From: Flavipsychrobacter sp.
Lineage (GTDB): Bacteria > Bacteroidota > Bacteroidia > Chitinophagales > Chitinophagaceae
NCBI GenBank assembly: GCA_016786665.1
Contig: JAEUVZ010000076.1
Location: 1 to 64,000, forward strand
Length of the DNA: 64,000 bases
Direction of reading: 5' to 3'
Shown here: positions 59,072 through 64,000 of the stretch, one piece after another
Layout of the letters: each line of letters starts with the position of its first letter
How positions within the stretch are numbered: position 1 is the stretch's first letter
Position numbers and translations under genes: made by a program
The notes under the pieces: generated by a model
Told to the model about the DNA's origin: nothing
Seen by the model: the letters and a program-made list of their open reading frames with translations, nothing else
The model's database searches: none

Positions 59072-59848
59072 ATGGTAAACATAGGTTTGATAGGATTTGG
59101 AAAGACAGGTAAAGTGATTGCCGGCGAACTGCTTAACGAGCCTACCGTGAACCTGCAATGGGTACTACGCCGCACCCATACTGAAGAAGGGGAATTCGCG
59201 GGGCAGCTGCTCGGGTTGCACAAAAATGAGGGAGCAATCTATTCCTCTGAAGGGCTGGACTACGACGCTTTCTTTTCCCAACACCCGGTAGATATAGTGG
59301 TCGATTTTTCACATTATTCCACTATTGGCGTTTACCACCAGGCAATAAAAAAAGCAGGTTTCGGCCTTGTATCGGCTATATCCAATTACCCGGAAGAAGG
59401 GATTGAAAAAATAAATGACATAGCGGGAACGGCCCGTGTGCTGTACTCCCCTAACATTACGCTCGGCATCAACTTCCTGATCGTCATCTCAGAAGTGCTG
59501 CAGAAGATAGCGCCGTGGGCAGATATTGAAATAATAGAAGAGCATTTCAGGAGTAAGCCGGAGATTTCAGGCACTGCGGTGCGCATCGCCAATGTATTGG
59601 GCCTTACGCACGAGAAGCACATTAACTCCATTCGCATAGGTGGTATAGTAGGGAAACACGAGGTGATATTCGGGCTGCCCAATCAAACAATCCGCCTCAC
59701 GCACGAAACCAACAACCGAGCGGCCTTTGGCCAGGGTATTATCTTTGGCATCAAGTACCTGGCAGACAAAGGCCCGGGCCTCTACAGCATGGACCAGATA
59801 ATAAAAGAGAAATTTGTCGCCAATATTATGGCCGGTAGCTTTAACTGA
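59072..59848 (+). CDS. DapB-like dihydrodipicolinate reductase family protein with altered active site
   Basis: A 258-residue Rossmann-fold reductase. GLIGFGKTGKVIAGELL is the dinucleotide-binding loop, and VDFSHYSTIG and SPNITLGINFLIVISEVL match the DapB architecture. In canonical DapB the catalytic stretch is E-x-HH-x-x-K-x-DAPSGTA; here it is EEHFRSKPEISGTA (156-169), so the second His is Phe and D-A-P is replaced by E-I. The Lys and SGT are kept. It is either a divergent DapB or a paralog acting on a different substrate in place of lysine-pathway tetrahydrodipicolinate synthesis. It converges with the DUF5686 gene 5 bp away. Confidence 0.8.
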   Translation: MVNIGLIGFGKTGKVIAGELLNEPTVNLQWVLRRTHTEEGEFAGQLLGLHKNEGAIYSSEGLDYDAFFSQHPVDIVVDFSHYSTIGVYHQAIKKAGFGLVSAISNYPEEGIEKINDIAGTARVLYSPNITLGINFLIVISEVLQKIAPWADIEIIEEHFRSKPEISGTAVRIANVLGLTHEKHINSIRIGGIVGKHEVIFGLPNQTIRLTHETNNRAAFGQGIIFGIKYLADKGPGLYSMDQIIKEKFVANIMAGSFN

Positions 59849-59853
59849 TGCTG

Positions 59854-62406
59854 TTACCAGTCGCCGCTCACGCTGCCGTTCCCGTTTAGCAGGTTACTAA
59901 GGCCGATACGGATAGCGAACGATGGTTTGCTCCGGTAGCTGTCCCACGACTGCACAAAGTCGACGCGGAACAGGCGTGCCATTTTGTAGCCTATGTTGTC
60001 AATGCTCACAAATGCCTCGGTGTAATAATTGCCACTGCTGGCGTAGAAGGTATTGGTGCCTAGTATAAAGTACCATTGCAGCTGGCGCAGCAGCGGTATT
60101 TTATTTGTCAGCAGCCCTTTCATAGAATACTCCAGGTGGGCTTCTCCGTATAGCTGTTCCGTGTTGCTGTGCGTGTAGTAGGGGAGGTTCTGGAAACTGC
60201 GTTGGTAGGGCGCGGCGAGCAATATCTGGTTGCCGTTCAGGTGCATCATATCCTGGCTGCCTACGGCCCGGGCGTTCAGGAAGCCGCCGGCGGCGATGTT
60301 GTAGGAGAGGCTGCCCAGCAATTTCAACGGCAGCACATCGGTTATCCCCAAGCGCCATTTGTCAAAGTCCACATCACTGTTCAGCACGCCGGAAATACCT
60401 TTTTCGTAGTCGAGGGAGAACAGCGGCCATTTACTGCCGTTAGATACCTTGTAGTCGGGGTACTGGGTGTAGGTGTGGCCGGGCTTGTACGATATGCTGG
60501 CTTTGGCCAGCACGGCCTGGTGGTTTTGCCACAATACTGTTTTCAGTGAGGCGGGAATGTTCTCCGTAAATGGCTGCACATCGCTGGACGCCCACGAAAA
60601 GTTGCTGGTGTTAAAGAGAATGTAGCGCTCCTGCCAGCCTGCGCTCAGTCGCCAGCGAAGGCCGTTTCCGTAGCTGCGGTTGAAGAAGATGTTCGCCTGC
60701 ATGCGCTCATAGAGCTTCATGTGGTTCTTTTGGTAAAGGAGCGTGGAAACTACGTTGTAGATAGGTTCTATCGGGTTAGAGGGATTGTACTGAAACACAT
60801 AACTGCCGCCGCTTATCCCTACCGACCAGCCTCTGCCTATCCAGTCTCTCCGGTTTTGGGTGTACACCATGGAGCCTATGGCATTAAAGTGCCCGTTGCT
60901 GACGCCATAGCGCGTAGCTACTGTGGTGCTCAGGTACTTGCCCGTGTCTATAAGGTGCCCACACGACAGGATGGGCGATATGTTGATGCCCTCGACGGTA
61001 TTGTAGCTCACCATGCCCCTGCTACCCGGCACCAGGTCCAGCAAGGGATTGATGCGGAAGCGGTTTTTGTACGCTTTCGTGTTATAAGATTCCCCGCTTA
61101 TTATAAAGTCTACTACGCTGAAGCGGTTGCCTTTGCGGCGCATAGAGTCGCGGTAAGCCGGGTCGTTGTACTTTTTGTTGATGCTGTCCTTGGCTACATA
61201 GTCGTTTACCTCGTCGTCCTCCAGCGGTATCGGACGTGACTCCGTCCAGTAAGAGCTGTCTTTTTTATTGGCGTCGCGCTCGTAACTGCTGGTGATCCGC
61301 TGGTTAAATATGGTGTCGGGTATGGGCTTGTTTACTTTCTGGTTATCATATACCGTTACAAAGTAGCCGGCTATGTTAAACCCGAATATGCCAATAGTGG
61401 GGTATATCACCTGGCTCTTTACTACCCATGTATCGGTTTCCAGCGGAAGAAATCCCTGTTCTATGCGCAGGGTGTCTATCAGGTCCAGGGCGTTTTCTTT
61501 GGTAGCCTGCAGTACCAGGCTGTGTATCGCCCAGTCTTTATCTACTATGTATATGGTGCCTTCCAGCAGGGGCTCATACTTTCGCCTGGGGGTTACTTTT
61601 ATCTTGTTGATGGTGTAGTCGCCTTCTTTAAACTCGCCCTGGTAGGTGTAGCGGTAATAGTTCAGCGCATTCTCACTGATGGGGGATACAAACCCGCGAG
61701 AACTCACATCAGAGATGATGGTTACGTTGTTTTCGTAAAAGGTAATAACGGGTGGCATTTGCGAGAAGCCGAGCCCGTTCGGGTCGCCGCTCTCTTTTAC
61801 CGAGTGGATAATGGTGCGCTCCTTGTCTCCCTGAGAAAAGTATTCGGCGTTCTCCTCGCACAGGTACAGTACGCCTTTTCCGTTGCTGTCTGCGCCCAGT
61901 CCTTCTTTCAGTTCCTTTTCATCGTTGCCGGAAAGGAGCTTCAGCATTCCGCCCGGTTTAAATTCGCGGTTGCGCAACACGCCTTTCAGGTAAATGGATG
62001 TCTGGAACGATTTTACCTGTTGCAGGTGGAACTTTCTCCGCTTTATTGCATTGCGAATGATATAGTAGGCGGGATCTTCATCCTTTATCACCACTTCGTC
62101 CATTTCCAGCGCCTGTTCTTTCAGCTTAAAGTTCACTACCGACGGCTCGTTGTCCTTCACGGTCACTTTCAGCACCTGCTGCTGGTAACCCATATTCTGG
62201 GTAGTGAGGGAATAGGTGCCTGCGCTTATATGCAATTGGTACTCTCCGTTGGCATTGGCGCTGGTTCCCGTGGTGGTACCCTTCACGAATACGATGGCAA
62301 AGGGTACCCCCTCGCCCTTATCGTCCGTTACCTTCCCTTTTATTATCCCGGCCAGGGCCGCTATGGGCGCAAATGCCAGGAGCAGTAGCGTAAATGTTCT
62401 CCGCAT
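59854..62406 (-). CDS. DUF5686 outer-membrane protein with carboxypeptidase-like regulatory domain
   Basis: An 850-residue exported protein. After a signal peptide (ending ALA) comes a CarboxypepD-like domain about 20-105 (GKVTDDKGEGVPFAIVFVKG, TYSLTTQNMGYQQQVLKV). DUF5686 follows, recognised by DPAYYIIRNAIKRRKFHLQQ, STIYLKG-like segments (FQTSIYLKGVLRN), PRRKYEPLLEGTIYIVDKDW and a long C-terminal part of alternating strands to RIGLSNLLNGNGS. It is likely an outer-membrane barrel of unknown function that is conserved in Bacteroidota. The start is chosen at 62406, just after a purine-poor but A/T-rich leader. Confidence 0.85.
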   Translation of the reverse strand: MRRTFTLLLLAFAPIAALAGIIKGKVTDDKGEGVPFAIVFVKGTTTGTSANANGEYQLHISAGTYSLTTQNMGYQQQVLKVTVKDNEPSVVNFKLKEQALEMDEVVIKDEDPAYYIIRNAIKRRKFHLQQVKSFQTSIYLKGVLRNREFKPGGMLKLLSGNDEKELKEGLGADSNGKGVLYLCEENAEYFSQGDKERTIIHSVKESGDPNGLGFSQMPPVITFYENNVTIISDVSSRGFVSPISENALNYYRYTYQGEFKEGDYTINKIKVTPRRKYEPLLEGTIYIVDKDWAIHSLVLQATKENALDLIDTLRIEQGFLPLETDTWVVKSQVIYPTIGIFGFNIAGYFVTVYDNQKVNKPIPDTIFNQRITSSYERDANKKDSSYWTESRPIPLEDDEVNDYVAKDSINKKYNDPAYRDSMRRKGNRFSVVDFIISGESYNTKAYKNRFRINPLLDLVPGSRGMVSYNTVEGINISPILSCGHLIDTGKYLSTTVATRYGVSNGHFNAIGSMVYTQNRRDWIGRGWSVGISGGSYVFQYNPSNPIEPIYNVVSTLLYQKNHMKLYERMQANIFFNRSYGNGLRWRLSAGWQERYILFNTSNFSWASSDVQPFTENIPASLKTVLWQNHQAVLAKASISYKPGHTYTQYPDYKVSNGSKWPLFSLDYEKGISGVLNSDVDFDKWRLGITDVLPLKLLGSLSYNIAAGGFLNARAVGSQDMMHLNGNQILLAAPYQRSFQNLPYYTHSNTEQLYGEAHLEYSMKGLLTNKIPLLRQLQWYFILGTNTFYASSGNYYTEAFVSIDNIGYKMARLFRVDFVQSWDSYRSKPSFAIRIGLSNLLNGNGSVSGDW

Positions 62407-62500
62407 GTCAAGATGGTGTTTATACAGGCACTATTACAGGCGCGCAGTGGCGGCGGTAATTAATATATAAATCGAACGGGAGCCTAAAAAGTTACAAATG

Positions 62501-63136
62501 CTAGAAGAGGCCATGCAGTTGTGCGTCTATGCGGCGTACCACCTCGGCAAAGTCTTCTTCTTTTTCCGCAAAGTTGCTGTTGTCTACATCTATGATCAGC
62601 AGCGGCCCGTCTTTATAGGAGTCTATCCATTTATTATAAAATTCGTTCAGGCGTTTCAGGTAGTCCAGGCGGATGTTTTCTTCATATTCCCGGCCGCGTT
62701 TCTGAATCTGGTCTACCAGTTTGGGTATGGAGGCTCTCAGGTATATCAGCAGGTCGGGCGGTGTTACCATCCGCTTCAGGGTACCGAAGAAGCTGGCGTA
62801 GTTTTCAAAATCGCGCTTTGTCATCAGTCCCATTTCATACAGGTTGGGAGCAAATATGTGCGCGTCCTCATATATGGTGCGGTCCTGTATTACCGATTTG
62901 CCGCTGCCTTTTATGTCTATCAGGTTGGCCAGGCGGTTGTTCAGAAAGTATATCTGCAGGTTGAACGACCAGCGCTGCATATCCTCGTAGAAATCTACCA
63001 GGTAGGGATTGTGCTCTACGTCCTCAAAATGCGGCATCCATTTATAATGCTTGGCCAGCATGGTGGTCAGCGTGGTTTTGCCGGAACCAATGTTCCCGGC
63101 TACGGCAATATGTTTAGGAGCAGATTTCGGAGGCAT
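62501..63136 (-). CDS. Deoxynucleoside kinase (deoxyadenosine/deoxyguanosine kinase type)
   Basis: A 211-residue kinase that phosphorylates deoxynucleosides for salvage. The P-loop is AVAGNIGSGKTTL (residues 11-23). HFEDVEHNPYLVDFYEDMQRW follows, and DRTIYEDAHIF is the catalytic Glu/Asp-Arg motif. The lid segment is RGREYEENIRLDYL. The length and motifs fit the dNK family in Bacteroidota and other bacteria. It lies 100 bp downstream of trpS on the same strand, with its own start region. Confidence 0.92.
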   Translation of the reverse strand: MPPKSAPKHIAVAGNIGSGKTTLTTMLAKHYKWMPHFEDVEHNPYLVDFYEDMQRWSFNLQIYFLNNRLANLIDIKGSGKSVIQDRTIYEDAHIFAPNLYEMGLMTKRDFENYASFFGTLKRMVTPPDLLIYLRASIPKLVDQIQKRGREYEENIRLDYLKRLNEFYNKWIDSYKDGPLLIIDVDNSNFAEKEEDFAEVVRRIDAQLHGLF

Positions 63137-63236
63137 GCGGACGATTTACTTGGACTATATGATACAATATAATGCAGAAGGAGGGAATATTCCAGTCTCC
63201 TTAACAAAATGGGACTAACTTTTTATAAATAGAAAA

Positions 63237-64000
63237 TTAATAATAGTGGATTCCTATCAGCTTCCGTGCTTCGGCTATGGTTTTTGCAGCGCTTATACGT
63301 GCTTTCTCGGCTCCCTGTTTCAGTATGCCGCGTATCCGCGCTTCGTCTTGCTGTAGTTCGGCGGCTTTTTCGCGTATGGGAGCTACAAAGCGCACCATAT
63401 CTTCCGCCAGTTGCTTTTTCATGTCGCCGTAGCGTATGTTGCAGCTATTGTAGGCGGCGCGGTAGGTTTCCAGCGTGGCAGGTTCCGATACCAGCTGCAT
63501 CAGCAGGAAGATGTTCTGTATATAGTCCGGCATTTCGCTGTTGGGCTCAGTGGGGCCGCCGTCGGTTTTGGCCTTCATTATTTTTTTGCGGATAACGTCG
63601 TCTTCATCGGCGAGATAGATGGTAGCATTTACGTTTTCGCTTTTACTCATTTTCCCGGCTCCGTCCAGGCTGGGAACTTTTACCAGTTCGCTGCCAAAGT
63701 TAAAGGGCACCGGCTCAGGGAACAGTTCCCCGTAGCGACTGTTGAAGCGGTGTGCGAAGTTGCGCGCCATTTCCAGGTGTTGTTCCTGGTCTTTGCCCAC
63801 GGGCACTTTCACCGCCCGGTGTATGAGTATATCTGCCGCCATCAGTACGGGGTAGGTGAGCAGTCCGGCGTTCACGTTGTCGGGCTGCTGACGGACCTTG
63901 TCTTTGAAGGTGGGCACCTTTTCCAGCTCGCCTTTGTAAGCCATCATGTTCAGCATCAGGTACAGTTCGGGTATCTCCGGCAGGTCGCTTTGGGCATAGA
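63237..64000 (-). CDS. trpS: Tryptophanyl-tRNA synthetase, N-terminus cut by window edge
   Basis: The frame stays open to base 64000, so 254 codons including the stop are visible and the N-terminus lies outside. This is a class I aminoacyl-tRNA synthetase: the leading residues YAQSDLPEIPELYLMLNM, the PVGKDQEQHLEMARNFAHRF segment, and KMSKSENVNATIYLAD (the KMSKS loop) are characteristic of TrpRS. The C-terminal helical domain includes KKQLAEDMVRFVAPIREKA. It charges tRNA-Trp. It ends 100 bp before the deoxynucleoside kinase. Confidence 0.95.
   Translation of the reverse strand, partial: YAQSDLPEIPELYLMLNMMAYKGELEKVPTFKDKVRQQPDNVNAGLLTYPVLMAADILIHRAVKVPVGKDQEQHLEMARNFAHRFNSRYGELFPEPVPFNFGSELVKVPSLDGAGKMSKSENVNATIYLADEDDVIRKKIMKAKTDGGPTEPNSEMPDYIQNIFLLMQLVSEPATLETYRAAYNSCNIRYGDMKKQLAEDMVRFVAPIREKAAELQQDEARIRGILKQGAEKARISAAKTIAEARKLIGIHYY

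Overview
The window reads as ordinary chromosome of a member of the Bacteroidota, most likely the Chitinophagales/Chitinophagaceae side of the phylum. The evidence is threefold. Three secreted proteins carry the type IX secretion (T9SS) C-terminal sorting domain with its YPNPA-type motif. Many families are typical of the phylum (DUF2851, DUF4846, DUF4856, DUF5686, LytTR regulators paired with TPR histidine kinases, SprE/PorW-like TPR protein). Several promoters match the Bacteroidota consensus TTTG-N18-21-TAnnTTTG, often within a few bases of the start codon. Base composition looks close to 50% GC and even throughout. I see no tRNA, rRNA, insertion sequence, prophage or CRISPR array.

Layout. 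1-3392: a lipoprotein cut by the left edge, then a TPR sensor kinase and LytTR response regulator on the minus strand. 3598-9522: a four-gene plus-strand operon (DUF4856 lipoprotein, imelysin-like lipoprotein, HTTM membrane protein, TonB-dependent receptor) that looks like an outer-membrane metal, probably iron, uptake unit. 9724-17457: a T9SS NHL-repeat protein, a TlpA-type thioredoxin, a luciferase-like flavin oxidoreductase, a thiamine-binding protein, pyrF preceded by a strongly structured leader, and a DUF2851 protein. 17458-18022: a 560-bp gene-free stretch with two kinds of repeats. 18023-25902: OsmC, an outer-membrane protein, lipA, a GT39-type glycosyltransferase, a T9SS FG-GAP protein, a lipoprotein and CsbD. 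25971-34768: an ECF sigma/anti-sigma/Spy-like cassette, an S41 peptidase-like protein whose expected nucleophile is glycine, DUF5995, a PQQ-type propeller and a run of small proteins. 34822-40816: a vWA protein with an unusual domain order, an M13 peptidase, a SprT-like peptidase and three short membrane proteins including AtpZ/AtpI. 41062-52329: a SprE/PorW-like TPR protein with a long 11-residue-repeat stalk, RelA/SpoT, M32 and M1 peptidases. 52452-55099: rplS, trmD, rimM and a T9SS protein. 55240-64000: a DUF6799 protein, a second small lipoprotein, acyl-CoA-binding protein, a barrel, TerC, another barrel, a DapB-like reductase, a DUF5686 protein, a deoxynucleoside kinase and trpS cut by the right edge.

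Most genes are housekeeping or envelope functions in short operons, separated by clear hairpin terminators. The observations I rate highest are the hendecad repeat stalk of the SprE-like protein (a regular DS motif every 11 residues, with two 16-residue interruptions 71 residues apart), the roughly 110-nt structured RNA candidate ahead of pyrF, the near-leaderless promoters, the repeats at 17.6-18.0 kb, and two enzymes with altered catalytic motifs (S41-like and DapB-like). No claim here rests on a database search; family names come from recognising motifs and overall sequence character.
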